Source of the DNA: Bacteroidales bacterium | Lineage (GTDB): Bacteria; Bacteroidota; Bacteroidia; Bacteroidales; UBA932 | Assembly (NCBI GenBank): GCA_016287875.1 | Contig: JAEEXQ010000016.1 | Location: 1 to 35,488, forward strand | Length of the DNA stretch: 35,488 nt | Reading direction: 5' to 3' | Shown here: piece after piece, positions 7,784-15,927 of the stretch | How the letters are laid out: each line of letters begins with the position of its first letter | How positions within the stretch are numbered: position 1 is the first letter of the stretch | The notes under the pieces: model-generated | The model's input: only the letters and a program-made list of their open reading frames with translations | The model's database searches: none | What the model was told of the DNA's origin: nothing | Program-made: the position numbers and the translations under genes

Positions 7784-8593
7784 ATGGCAGAAAAAAAGGC
7801 ATCAAACAAGCAGAGCATCCTATCCAATTGGATCGTTAAGAATCTGGTTCTGGCAGTGGCGGCCGTAGCCGTCCTGCTGATCGTCGTGAACCTGCTTCTT
7901 TCCATAGGCACCCAGCACAATAAGGAAATAACGGTTCCGGACTTCACCAACATGACCTACGAAGAGGCACGGTACAATGCCCAGCGCGTAGGACTGCAGG
8001 TTGAAATAGCCGACTCGGTGTATGTCCGACGGATGAAGAAGGGCGCAGTCTTCGCCCAGTTCCCCAAGGGCGGCAACAAGGTCAAGAAAGGCCGCACCGT
8101 GCAGCTTACCACCAACGCCAAGACTGCCAAGGAGGTCACCATGCCCCTGCTCGTCGGCTATTCGATGCGCCAGGCCAAGGCCGAACTTGCTTCCCGCGGT
8201 CTCAATCTGGGCCGTCTTATCTATGTCAACGACATAGCCACCAACAACGTGCTGCGCCAGTTGTACAACGGCCGCGAGATTTCTCCCGGAGTGCAGATAG
8301 AAAGCGGCTCTTCCATCGACCTTATGGTCGGCCTCAATTCCGACGACAACCGTACCTACGCTCCCGACGTGAAGGGCCTCAAGTACCTCCGCGCCTTGGA
8401 TGCAGTACACGATAATTCCCTGAACATAGGCAAGGTGAATTTCGACAGGGATGTCAAGACTTACAGCGACTCCCTGAACGCCGTTGTCTATAAGCAGTCT
8501 CCCAGCCAGGCAGGCGGCCCTCTCACTATGGGTGCGTCCGTGTCGCTCTGGCTTACTATCGATGAAGAAAAGATAGCAGAGCTTTCCAAGTGA
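7784..8593 (+). CDS. Membrane-anchored PASTA-domain protein
   Basis: 269 residues. A short basic cytoplasmic N-terminus is followed by one membrane helix (about 19-41, LVLAVAAVAVLLIVVNLLL) and three extracytoplasmic PASTA repeats (about 49-113, 116-184 and 188-262; e.g. 'VPDFTNMTYEEARYNAQRVGLQVEI', 'MPLLVGYSMRQAKAELASRGLNLG'). PASTA domains bind muropeptides or lipid II. Here there is no kinase or penicillin-binding domain, the usual form of this gene next to rluD in Bacteroidales. The ATG at 7784 is chosen because an upstream in-frame ATG at 7733 would add residues encoded by the promoter. Its stop overlaps the rluD start (TGATG). Confidence 0.88.
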   Translation: MAEKKASNKQSILSNWIVKNLVLAVAAVAVLLIVVNLLLSIGTQHNKEITVPDFTNMTYEEARYNAQRVGLQVEIADSVYVRRMKKGAVFAQFPKGGNKVKKGRTVQLTTNAKTAKEVTMPLLVGYSMRQAKAELASRGLNLGRLIYVNDIATNNVLRQLYNGREISPGVQIESGSSIDLMVGLNSDDNRTYAPDVKGLKYLRALDAVHDNSLNIGKVNFDRDVKTYSDSLNAVVYKQSPSQAGGPLTMGASVSLWLTIDEEKIAELSK

Positions 8594-9795
8594 TGGATAC
8601 CGACAGAGATTGGCTTGACCCGGAACTCGAAGCCATCCCCGAGGACGAAGAACAGGGGATGTTCGAGCATTTCCGGCTGAACGTCGATGCGGGCCAGGTG
8701 CCCATACGCATCGACAAGTTCATGGCCGCCCATCTCGAGGACACTTCCCGTCACAGGATTCAGTGCGCTATCAAGGAGGGGTATGTCAAGGTGGGGGAGA
8801 AGACGGCCAAGGCGAACCTGCTTGTCCGCCCGGGGGATGTGATACGTTTCGTGATGCCTTACAGGCGTCGCGGGGTGGAGTTGGTTCCGCAGAATATTCC
8901 TCTCGACATAGTTTACGAGGATGATGATGTGCTGGTCGTGAACAAGCCGGCGGGAATGGTCGTCCATCCCGGCCACGGCCACTTCGACGGCACCCTCGTC
9001 AACGCCCTCCTCTATCATCTTAACCGGCCTGCCGTCGATGGCCAGGGCCTACCCCCTGAAACCCATGCCACCCTCGGCAATGTAAGAGGGGGGACCGTGA
9101 GCGAAGCGAACGGTGGGGTCGAGCGGAGCGAGACGGTTGAAGGGGGTAGCCCTGGACAATCGGCGATGGATCCAGATAAGGGCGGGATCCTGGTTCATCG
9201 TATTGACAAGGATACCAGCGGACTGCTGCTGGTAGCCAAGAACGACGAAGCGCAGCTGCGCCTGGCAAAACAGTTCTTCAACCATACGACGGAAAGGCGC
9301 TATCAGGCCATAGTCTGGGGAGACATAAAAGAAGACGAAGGCACCATCGACAAGAACATCACCCGCGACCCTAACGACCGCCTCCGCTTCCGGGTAACCG
9401 ACGATCCCGACGAGGGCAAACACGCAGTAACCCACTATCGCGTCCTCGAGCGCTTCGGCTTCGTGACCTTGGTCGAATGCAAGCTGGAAACCGGCCGCAC
9501 GCACCAGATACGAGTCCATATGGCATCCATCGGCCATCCGCTGTTCAATGACGAACGCTATGGCGGTGCCGAAATCCGCAAAGGAACCATCTACTCGAAA
9601 TACCGCCAGTTCATCGCGAACTGCTTCGAAATATGCCCCCGGCAAGCCCTTCACGCCAAGACCTTGGGATTCGCCCATCCGGTCAGCGGGAAATGGCTGC
9701 AATTCGACTCGGTAATCCCCGAGGATATGACCGCGCTGCTTGCCAAGTGGCGCAAATACGCCGGGAATATGCCCCCGGAGGAGGAAGAACTATGA
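8593..9795 (+). CDS. rluD: Pseudouridine synthase, RluD type, with a palindromic-element insertion
   Basis: 400 residues; converts uridines in helix 69 of 23S rRNA to pseudouridine if it is true RluD. An S4 RNA-binding domain (about 34-90, IRIDKFMAAHLEDTSRHRIQ) precedes the catalytic domain with HRIDKDTSG (Asp205 nucleophile), then GRTHQIRVH and the C-terminal 'GEIxxPxxLHAK'-like segment (RQALHAKTLGFAHP). Between 'LLYHL' and 'LVHRID' there are about 56 residues where family members usually have about 14. The extra stretch is encoded by an inverted-repeat DNA element (9042-9155, 38 codons in frame). ATG 8593 is preferred over GTG 8590 as it gives the TGATG overlap with the PASTA gene. The end overlaps lnt (ATGA). 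Confidence 0.93.
   Translation: MDTDRDWLDPELEAIPEDEEQGMFEHFRLNVDAGQVPIRIDKFMAAHLEDTSRHRIQCAIKEGYVKVGEKTAKANLLVRPGDVIRFVMPYRRRGVELVPQNIPLDIVYEDDDVLVVNKPAGMVVHPGHGHFDGTLVNALLYHLNRPAVDGQGLPPETHATLGNVRGGTVSEANGGVERSETVEGGSPGQSAMDPDKGGILVHRIDKDTSGLLLVAKNDEAQLRLAKQFFNHTTERRYQAIVWGDIKEDEGTIDKNITRDPNDRLRFRVTDDPDEGKHAVTHYRVLERFGFVTLVECKLETGRTHQIRVHMASIGHPLFNDERYGGAEIRKGTIYSKYRQFIANCFEICPRQALHAKTLGFAHPVSGKWLQFDSVIPEDMTALLAKWRKYAGNMPPEEEEL
9042..9155. repeat. Palindromic repeat element inserted in frame within rluD
   Basis: The ends CCAGGGCCTACCCCCTGAA (9042-9060) and TTGAAGGGGGTAGCCCTGG (9137-9155) are inverted copies with one bulge. Inside lie smaller inverted repeats: ACCGT...ACGGT (9094-9114) and the near-palindrome GTCGAGCGGAGCGAGAC (9118-9134). 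The span is 114 bp, exactly 38 codons, so the reading frame survives. CGATGG occurs just before the left end (9036-9041) and a few bases after the right end (9164-9169), perhaps a target duplication. This is reminiscent of palindromic elements that insert into coding genes, such as those known from Rickettsia. Confidence 0.75.
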
Positions 9796-11357
9796 GAAGG
9801 GAAAAGACAGCTATGTGGATTTGCGTACTGCTCTCGGCCGTGCTTATGAGCCTGCCATGGCTGCTGCCCCATTGCGGCTTCTTCGCCCTGTTCGGCCTGG
9901 TTCCCTTGCTCTGCGCCGACCATATCGCCAGCATACACGGAATACGGCGCTTCCGCATCTGGCACTACTCGTTCTTCGTACTCTGGAACGCCGCCACCAC
10001 CTGGTGGGTAGGCGAGGCCACGGTGGGCGGAGCCATCTTCGCCATACTTGCCAACGCCCTGCAGATGTCGCTGATATTCGGCCTCTTCCGTCTTGGCAAA
10101 CGCCATTTCGGAGGGGTTCTCCCGTATATTTTCCTGGCAGTGGCCTGGATAGCCTGGGAAAGATGGTATCTGCAGAGCGCAGAGATCTCATGGCCCTGGC
10201 TGGTGCTGGGCAATGCCTTCGCCCAGAGCACCCGCAGCATACAATGGTATGAATTCACCGGCTCACTGGGCGGTTCAGCCTGGATATGGGCCAGCAACAT
10301 AAGCATCTTCCTGATACTGAAAAGCGGACGCCTGCGCATAGGCTCCACGCTGGCCACCCTGGGAGTGATAGCCCTGCCTTTCGCGTTCTCCGCGTATCTC
10401 TTCCATCATTATGATGAGGTCTCCGAGGGAAAACGGCAGGTTGCGATAGGCCAGCCGAACTTCGATCCCTACCAGAAATTCACCAGCCTGACCCAGGCGG
10501 AGCAGAACGAGGTGCTGCTGGGGCTCCTCTCACAGGCGGTCCCGGAAGGGGAGTCGGATGTGCTGATGATAGGCCCGGAAACCTTCACTTCGGACGTCAT
10601 CCTCGATGAAATCCCCTATGGAAGGACCTTCCGCACCTTCCAGGAATTCCTGAAAGTCCGCCCCGGAGCCGAACTGCTCTTCGGGGCATCCACCTACCAG
10701 TTCTTCGACCGCAAGAGCCCTCCGTCCATACTGGCCCGGAGGTATGGGAGTATGTGGATGGAGAACCACAACTCCGCCATAATCACCGATACCAGCGGCC
10801 GCGCCGAGCTCTTCCACAAGAGCAAGTTGGTGGTGGGAGTCGAACTCACGCCTTATCCCAAGATATTCGTCCCCATCGACGACAAGCTGGGGGGAGTGAT
10901 GGGCCGCGACATAGGTCAGAAGGAAATCTCCTGCCTGCATCTCTCCGACGGTACCCCCTTCGGCTGCGCCATATGCTATGAATCGGTGTACGGGGAGTAC
11001 TGCACGGGATATGTGAAGAAGGGCGCGCGCTTCCTTACCGTCATAACCAACGATGCCTGGTGGGGGGATACTCCCGGCTACGGGCAGCATCTCAGCTATT
11101 CCAGGCTGCGCGCCATCGAAACCCGCAGGGACATAGCCCGCTGTGGCAACACCGGCATTTCCGCCATTATCGACCAGAGGGGGGAAGTGCTGGACAAGAC
11201 CCCCTGGTGGGAGGAAGCCGTGCTGCGCGGGGAAGTCAACTATAGCAGCCACCAGACCTTCTTCGTGCGTTACGGCGATATCGCCGGGCGCCTTTCCACC
11301 CTTGCATTCCTGCTGCTCCTGCTTTCCCTGGCCGTGCGCTTGCTGATTCGAAGATAA
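9792..11357 (+). CDS. lnt: Apolipoprotein N-acyltransferase
   Basis: 521 residues. An inner-membrane enzyme that adds the third acyl chain to the N-terminal cysteine of lipoproteins, needed for their sorting to the outer membrane. The first about 200 residues hold several hydrophobic helices, and a nitrilase-fold periplasmic domain follows with the catalytic triad visible: Glu263 (IGPETF), Lys345 (HKSKLVVGVELTPYP) and Cys395 (AICYES). A final hydrophobic helix (LSTLAFLLLLLSLAV) closes the protein. The ATG at 9792 overlaps the rluD stop as ATGA. The many lipoproteins expected in this phylum fit its presence. Confidence 0.95.
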   Translation: MRREKTAMWICVLLSAVLMSLPWLLPHCGFFALFGLVPLLCADHIASIHGIRRFRIWHYSFFVLWNAATTWWVGEATVGGAIFAILANALQMSLIFGLFRLGKRHFGGVLPYIFLAVAWIAWERWYLQSAEISWPWLVLGNAFAQSTRSIQWYEFTGSLGGSAWIWASNISIFLILKSGRLRIGSTLATLGVIALPFAFSAYLFHHYDEVSEGKRQVAIGQPNFDPYQKFTSLTQAEQNEVLLGLLSQAVPEGESDVLMIGPETFTSDVILDEIPYGRTFRTFQEFLKVRPGAELLFGASTYQFFDRKSPPSILARRYGSMWMENHNSAIITDTSGRAELFHKSKLVVGVELTPYPKIFVPIDDKLGGVMGRDIGQKEISCLHLSDGTPFGCAICYESVYGEYCTGYVKKGARFLTVITNDAWWGDTPGYGQHLSYSRLRAIETRRDIARCGNTGISAIIDQRGEVLDKTPWWEEAVLRGEVNYSSHQTFFVRYGDIAGRLSTLAFLLLLLSLAVRLLIRR

Positions 11358-11370
11358 ATTATTATCTTTG
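11339..11370 (+). promoter_or_regulatory. Promoter of fabH
   Basis: TATCTTTG at 11363-11370 matches TANNTTTG exactly. CTTG at 11339-11342, 20 bp upstream, is a one-mismatch -33. It overlaps the end of lnt. Confidence 0.6.
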
Positions 11371-11394
11371 CGCTGAACCAGACTTAAACTTATT

Positions 11395-12342
11395 ATGAAA
11401 ATTTTAGGAACGGGGAGTTCTCTCCCCACGATGCAGGTCTCTAACGACGACCTTTCCAAATTCCTTGATACCAACGACGAATGGATTTTCCCTCGCACGG
11501 GGATAAAGTCCCGTCATATCATCAGCAGCGAAAAACTGGAAGATCTTGCCCTGGATGCCGCCCGTAAGGCTCTGGACAATGCCGGCGTGGACGCCGGGGA
11601 GCTCGATATGCTCATCTGCTCGAATGTGGTGAACGAATTCATCACCCCCAGTCTCAGCTGCATAGTCGCTTCTAAGCTCGGCATCAGCTGCCCCTGCTTC
11701 GACATCAACTGCGCCTGTCCCGGATTCATCTACGCAATGGATATGGCCGACAGCTATTTCCGTTCCGGCAAGGTGAAGAAGGTGCTTATAGTCTGCGCCG
11801 AGGAGCCCACCCGGATGATAGATTGGAGCGACCGCAGCACCTGCGTGCTCTTCGGCGACGGTGCCGGAGCGGCGGTTTTCGGCGAGGGAGACAATCTTCG
11901 CGGTACCCGTCTTTCCGCCCAGCCCGATCCCGACAAGCTCTACGAGATACACAAGCTGCAGCCCACTCCATACATCACCAAGGAAGAAGCCGACGTGCCC
12001 CTGGTCATGAAGGGTAGGGAAGTGTTCAAGTTCGCGGTCACCACATCTTCCCGCGACATTACCGACATACTCGCCGAAACCGGCATCACGCCCGACCAGG
12101 TCAGCTACTATATGATACATCAGGCCAACCTGCGCATCATCGACGGCATACGCGAGCACCTGGGAGTGGCCCCCGAGAAATTCCCCACCAACATACGCGA
12201 CCACGGCAATTCTTCTTCCGCATCCTGCCCCATACTGCTCGACGAGTGCAACAAGGCCGGTATGTTCAAGAAGGGCGATATTCTGGTATTCAGCGCTTTC
12301 GGAGCCGGTCTTCTGAGCGCTACGGCCGTATTGGAGTGGTAA
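11395..12342 (+). CDS. fabH: Beta-ketoacyl-ACP synthase III
   Basis: 315 residues, the FabH length. It condenses acetyl-CoA (or another acyl-CoA) with malonyl-ACP to begin fatty acid synthesis. The thiolase-fold triad is visible: Cys108 in NCACPGF, His242 in MIHQANLR and Asn272 in HGNSSSAS, spaced as in the E. coli enzyme (112/244/274). 'RTGIKSRHI' is the usual N-terminal motif. The residue before the nucleophile region is Cys-Ala-Cys rather than the more common Ala-Ala-Cys. It stands immediately before fabF with its own promoter and without plsX, rpmF or acpP nearby. A role in a secondary fatty-acid-like product cannot be excluded. Confidence 0.88.
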   Translation: MKILGTGSSLPTMQVSNDDLSKFLDTNDEWIFPRTGIKSRHIISSEKLEDLALDAARKALDNAGVDAGELDMLICSNVVNEFITPSLSCIVASKLGISCPCFDINCACPGFIYAMDMADSYFRSGKVKKVLIVCAEEPTRMIDWSDRSTCVLFGDGAGAAVFGEGDNLRGTRLSAQPDPDKLYEIHKLQPTPYITKEEADVPLVMKGREVFKFAVTTSSRDITDILAETGITPDQVSYYMIHQANLRIIDGIREHLGVAPEKFPTNIRDHGNSSSASCPILLDECNKAGMFKKGDILVFSAFGAGLLSATAVLEW

Positions 12343-12357
12343 GACGGAAATTATTGT

Positions 12358-12365
12358 TATATTTG
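12358..12365 (+). promoter_or_regulatory. -7 promoter element of fabF
   Basis: TATATTTG fits TANNTTTG exactly, 19 bp before the fabF ATG. No clear TTTG is seen at 19-20 bp upstream. Confidence 0.55.
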
Positions 12366-12384
12366 CACGATATAATTACTGACC

Positions 12385-13641
12385 ATGAAAGAACATAGAG
12401 TTGTAATCACTGGCCTGGGAATCATCTCTCCTATTGGAAACGATGTCCCTACTTTCTGGAATAATCTTAAGAACGGTGTCTGCGGCATCGATAAAATCAC
12501 CGAATTCGACACGGAACTGCTTCCTGTCCACATTGCCGGTAAGATAAAGGATTTCGATCCTCTTCAGTTCGGCATGGACAAGCCTTTCGCCCGCAAGCAG
12601 GGTATGTTCACGCAGTATGGCGTGGCAGCTGCCTATCAGGCTATCAACGACGCAGGGCTCCGCAGCAGCGGTGACGATGCCAACATCGACCCCTTCCGCC
12701 TCGGCGTGTATGTGGGTTCCGGTATCGGCGGATTCGAGATTCAGTTCAGGGAGACCCAGAAAATGATCGAAGACCCTTCGGGGCAGTGGATTTCTCCACT
12801 TTTCATCCCTTCGATGATATCGAACATCGCAGCCGGCCATATAGCCATTCAGAATAACGCCAGGGGCGCCTGCATCAATGTAGTCACCGCCTGCGCCACC
12901 TCTTCCCACAACCTGGGCGAGGCTTACCGCGCGGTCAAGTACGGCTACGCCGATGCCATACTCTCCGGCGGTTGCGAGTATTCCACCATCCCTCTTGGAA
13001 TTGCGGGATTCGCCAACGCAAAGGCCCTTTCCCGTGCCGAGGATCCTAAGTACGCTTCGCTGCCCTTCAACCTTAACCGTGGCGGATTCGTAATGGGAGA
13101 CGGCGGCGCAATCCTGGTGCTGGAGAGCCTCGAGCATGCTCAGGCCCGCGGTGCCAAGATCTATGCCGAGATGGTAGGTTACGGCAACACCTGCGATGCC
13201 TATCATTCCACCGCACCCCGTCCGGACGGCACCACCCAGTCGCAGGCTATGAAGCTTGCCCTCGAGGAAGCCGGCTACAATTCCGACGATGTGCTCTACA
13301 TCAATGCCCACGGCACCGGAACGCATCTCAACGATGCGGCCGAAACCCAGGCATACAAGCTTGCCCTTGGCGATGATGCTTACAAGGCACACATTACTTC
13401 TATCAAGAGTATGACCGGTCATATGCTGGGTGCCGCAGGTGCGGCCGAGGCTATCGCTACCGTGCTTTCCTTGAAGGAGGGTATCGTGACTCCTACCATC
13501 AATCTCGATACGCCCGATCCCGAGTGCGACCTGGACTACACGCCTAACAAGGCTGTCAAGGCCAATCTCACCCTGGGTATCTCGGATTCGCTGGGCTTCG
13601 GCGGCCACAACGCCTGCATCGCCTTCCGCCGCTTCGAGTAA
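12385..13641 (+). CDS. fabF: Beta-ketoacyl-ACP synthase II
   Basis: 418 residues. Elongating ketosynthase of type II fatty acid synthesis, condensing acyl-ACP with malonyl-ACP. The Cys-His-His triad is visible: Cys170 in VTACATSS, His309 in NAHGTGTHLND and His346 in SMTGHMLGAAG. The C-terminal 'NSLGFGGHNA' type motif is present (SDSLGFGGHNACIAF). The gene has its own -7 element after fabH and is followed by a large palindrome and a bidirectional terminator. The usual Bacteroidales partners acpP (upstream) and rnc (downstream) are absent. Confidence 0.95.
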   Translation: MKEHRVVITGLGIISPIGNDVPTFWNNLKNGVCGIDKITEFDTELLPVHIAGKIKDFDPLQFGMDKPFARKQGMFTQYGVAAAYQAINDAGLRSSGDDANIDPFRLGVYVGSGIGGFEIQFRETQKMIEDPSGQWISPLFIPSMISNIAAGHIAIQNNARGACINVVTACATSSHNLGEAYRAVKYGYADAILSGGCEYSTIPLGIAGFANAKALSRAEDPKYASLPFNLNRGGFVMGDGGAILVLESLEHAQARGAKIYAEMVGYGNTCDAYHSTAPRPDGTTQSQAMKLALEEAGYNSDDVLYINAHGTGTHLNDAAETQAYKLALGDDAYKAHITSIKSMTGHMLGAAGAAEAIATVLSLKEGIVTPTINLDTPDPECDLDYTPNKAVKANLTLGISDSLGFGGHNACIAFRRFE

Positions 13642-13646
13642 TAGGG

Positions 13647-13847
13647 TTTGCGCCTGGAAACAGCGTAGCGGCCGGTGGTTGCCTCTGAGAGGCGTGTCCA
13701 CCCCCGGACACGGGTAGGGGGAGGGGCCCATCGGCAGCAAGTTATCGCGCAGCGATGACGCAGATGACGATGGGAGGGGCCGGAGCGAACGCAGTGAGCG
13801 GAGTCCTCTCAGAGGCAACCACAGGCCGCAGCGGAGCCTGGCGCAAA
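13647..13847. repeat. 200-bp composite palindromic element after fabF
   Basis: Starting 5 bp after the fabF stop, an imperfect inverted repeat has outer ends TTTGCGCC / GGCGCAAA and a perfect inner 18-bp arm GTGGTTGCCTCTGAGAGG (13675-13692) with its complement at 13805-13822. Within are CGTGTCC-acccc-CGGACACG (13693-13712), CCCATCG / CGATGGG (13727-13733, 13768-13774) and ATCGC-gca-GCGAT (13744-13755). It has no plausible coding content. It could fold into a multi-branched RNA or cruciform. It shares the GAGCGAA...GAGCGGAG wording with the element in rluD. Confidence 0.75.
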
Positions 13848-13882
13848 AAAAAAGAGGTTCTCTATTCGAGGACCTCTTTTTT
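13848..13882. terminator. Bidirectional terminator between fabF and RNase G
   Basis: AAAAAGAGGTTCTC and GAGGACCTCTTTTT form a 14-bp stem (one wobble) around a TATTC loop, with a T run on both strands (T6 rightward, T9 leftward). The RNase G stop codon lies inside the hairpin, so this serves both convergent genes. Confidence 0.85.
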
Positions 13883-15430
13883 AGCATTCAGAAATTCATA
13901 CTGCAGGATAGTGTTGGCGGTAGATTCCTCCAACTTGAGCTTGCATTTGTACTTGCGGCGCCACTTCGCGACGTAGGATGAACCGAAAACGCCCCTGCTA
14001 AGATAAGCACCCAGGATAGGACTGGTGCGGAGCGTAATGTCGCGTATGCCTTTCTCGGTCACGTAGTAAGCCAGCTTCCTTTCCACCTGCTCATCGATGA
14101 CCACGGTCGAAGCAATCTTGCCGGTACCGTGGCAGAGAGGGCATTTCTCCATCACGTTGATTTCGGTGACGGGGCGGATGCGCTGGCGGGTAATCTGCAT
14201 AAGGCCGAATTTGGTGAGAGGGAGCACGTTGTGCTTCGCGCGGTCCTTGCTCATAAGCTCGGTCATATACTTGAACAACTCGTTCCGGTGCTCCTGTGTC
14301 TCCATATCTATGAAGTCCACGATCACTATACCACCCATATCGCGCAGGCGCAACTGCCTGGCAATTTCTTCTGCGGCGAGCTTGTTCACCTCGAAGGTGT
14401 TCTCCTCCTGGTCGGAGGTCTTGGCCCTGATACCGCTGTTGACATCTATGACGTTGAGGGCCTCGGTAGTCTCTATCACAAGGTAGGCACCCTGCTTGAT
14501 GGGAACGACTTTGCCGAAGGAACTCTTGATCTGGCGGGTCACTTCGAAATGGTCGAAGATGGGCTCTTTGCCGTCATAGAGTTTTACGATCTTCTCCTGC
14601 TCGGGCGAGATGAGGGAGATGTACTTTCTGGTTTCCTCGTAGATCTTCTCGTCATTCACATAGACGTTCGAGAACGAATCGTTCAGCAGATCCCTGAGGA
14701 TGGTGGTGGTTTTGGAGTACTCGGTGAAGAGGAGCTGGGTGCCCTTGGATTTGGCAATCTTCTTCCAGGAACCCTCCCATTTGTCGATGAGGCTCTGCAG
14801 CTCGGCTACCAGCACGCTGGCATTCTTGCCCTCTGCGGCGGTGCGGATGATGGCACCATAGTTCTTGGGAAGTATGCTCTTGACCAGGGTCTCAAGCCTT
14901 TTCTTCTCTTCTTTCGATGAAATCTTCTGCGACACGTTGACCTTGTCGGCAAAAGGCATCAGTACAATGTTTCGTCCTGCCAATGAAATTTCCGCAGTAA
15001 GACGCGAACCTTTTGTGGAGATAGGCTCCTTGACAATCTGGGCTATTATCATCTGCCCGACCTTCAGGTGGTCTTCGATCCTGCCTTCTTTCTCAAGTAT
15101 GGGCCCCAGCTTGATGCCGCTGTAGAGACTCTTGAGATTCTTGTTGGGATTGCTCTCACGGACAAATTCGTCGAAAGCCGTGAAATGGAAACCGAGGTCG
15201 AGATAATGAACGAAAGCCTCTTTGCTGTCACCTATATCCACGAAAGCGGCGTTCAGGGCGGGCAGGAGCTTTTTCACTCTGCCGAGGAAGACGCTTCCTA
15301 CCGAAAAACTGTGACCTTCGTTGGATTCCTTGTTCAGCTCGATCAGCCTGTGGTTTTCCATCAAGGCGATACGGACTTCCGCTTGGCTTTCTTCAACGAC
15401 CAGGTCCCTTTCGATTTTCTGTTCGTCCAT
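13862..15430 (-). CDS. rng: Ribonuclease G (RNase E/G family)
   Basis: 522 residues, the short RNase G form without the RNase E scaffold tail. A single-strand endonuclease of rRNA maturation and mRNA decay. The N-terminal half has the S1 domain (VGSVFLGRVKKLLPALNAAFVDIGDSKEAFVH). The metal-binding aspartates are seen in VIDVNSG and IVIVDFIDM, and the dimer zinc link is CPLCHGTGK. It lies downstream of the HU and COX24-like genes, but a terminator (15458-15496) stands between them and no clear promoter follows, so expression may depend on readthrough. Confidence 0.95.
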   Translation of the reverse strand: MDEQKIERDLVVEESQAEVRIALMENHRLIELNKESNEGHSFSVGSVFLGRVKKLLPALNAAFVDIGDSKEAFVHYLDLGFHFTAFDEFVRESNPNKNLKSLYSGIKLGPILEKEGRIEDHLKVGQMIIAQIVKEPISTKGSRLTAEISLAGRNIVLMPFADKVNVSQKISSKEEKKRLETLVKSILPKNYGAIIRTAAEGKNASVLVAELQSLIDKWEGSWKKIAKSKGTQLLFTEYSKTTTILRDLLNDSFSNVYVNDEKIYEETRKYISLISPEQEKIVKLYDGKEPIFDHFEVTRQIKSSFGKVVPIKQGAYLVIETTEALNVIDVNSGIRAKTSDQEENTFEVNKLAAEEIARQLRLRDMGGIVIVDFIDMETQEHRNELFKYMTELMSKDRAKHNVLPLTKFGLMQITRQRIRPVTEINVMEKCPLCHGTGKIASTVVIDEQVERKLAYYVTEKGIRDITLRTSPILGAYLSRGVFGSSYVAKWRRKYKCKLKLEESTANTILQYEFLNAKKEVLE

Positions 15431-15457
15431 TGCGTGGATTTATTGGTTTTGTGTTTT

Positions 15458-15496
15458 AAAAAACAGAGGCCCGCCGGATCTCCCGTACGAGCCTCT
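15458..15496 (-). terminator. Terminator after the COX24-like gene
   Basis: On the minus strand AGAGGCTC (15496-15489) pairs with GGGCCTCT (15472-15465), with one G-U pair and a partly paired 16-base loop, followed by GTTTTTT. It lies between the 29-aa gene and rng and may act as an attenuator for rng. Confidence 0.65.
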
Positions 15497-15504
15497 ATCG
15501 ACGA

Positions 15505-15594
15505 CTATTTCTTCTTGTGTCTGTTGAGGCGCAAGCGTTTTTTACGCTTGTGCGTAGCCATTTTATGTCTTTTTCTCTTCTTTCCGCTAGGCAT
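15505..15594 (-). CDS. AURKAIP1/COX24-domain small basic protein, 29 aa
   Basis: A 29-codon gene, MPSGKKRKRHKMATHKRKKR followed by LRLNRHKKK, with almost half Lys/Arg. It is the highly conserved short basic protein annotated in Bacteroidota as an AURKAIP1/COX24 domain protein (PF08213), related to the mitochondrial small-subunit protein mS38. It is presumed to be a ribosomal component. It lies 19 bp after the HU gene and shares its promoter. A second in-frame ATG is present at residue 12, but the full-length form matches the family. It is easily missed because of its size. Confidence 0.9.
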   Translation of the reverse strand: MPSGKKRKRHKMATHKRKKRLRLNRHKKK

Positions 15595-15613
15595 ATAAAA
15601 AATGTTTTAGGAT

Positions 15614-15889
15614 TTATTTCTGAAGGGAAGCGACAAAAACCTTGGCGGGCTTGAAAGCGGGAACGTCGTGTGCAGGGATGTTGATGGTTGTCTTCTTGGT
15701 GATGTTGCGGGCTGCCTTCTGTGCGCGGTGCTTGATGATGAAGCTGCCGAAACCACGGAGGTAAACGGGCTGTCCCTTGGAGATGGAATCCTTGACGGCT
15801 GCCATGAATTCTTCAACAACTACCTGAACCTGAATCTTCTCAATGCCAGTGTTTTTGGCGATTTCGTTTACAATGTCTGCTTTAGTCAT
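15614..15889 (-). CDS. HU/IHF-family DNA-binding protein
   Basis: 91 residues; a histone-like dimer that bends DNA. It begins MTKADIVNEIAKNTGIEK and contains the HU arm signature 'GFGSFIIKHRAQKAARNITKKTTINIPAHDVPAFKPAK' (about 46-84). The proline of the usual 'RNPxTG' arm tip is replaced: the arm reads RNITKKTTI. That is common in the non-classical HU paralogues of this phylum. It is first in a minus-strand transcript with the 29-aa COX24-like gene, with a perfect upstream promoter divergent from lon. Confidence 0.95.
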   Translation of the reverse strand: MTKADIVNEIAKNTGIEKIQVQVVVEEFMAAVKDSISKGQPVYLRGFGSFIIKHRAQKAARNITKKTTINIPAHDVPAFKPAKVFVASLQK

Positions 15890-15927
15890 AATAGTAAGTA
15901 ATCTAGTTAGTTCTCTTTTTGGGAATG

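Noticed and set aside
9036..9169. Assembly error or chimera as the cause of the rluD insert
   Set aside because: The reading frame is preserved on both sides, the element has ordered inverted ends, and similar wording occurs after fabF. It cannot be fully excluded without reads.
13693..13780. A tRNA-like cloverleaf inside the palindrome after fabF
   Set aside because: The hairpins lack an acceptor stem, T-loop consensus and CCA end, and arm spacing does not fit a tRNA.
12376..13887. A 503-codon open frame opposite fabF and the palindrome
   Set aside because: Antisense to fabF with the intact Cys-His-His triad; the frame runs through the palindrome and terminator.
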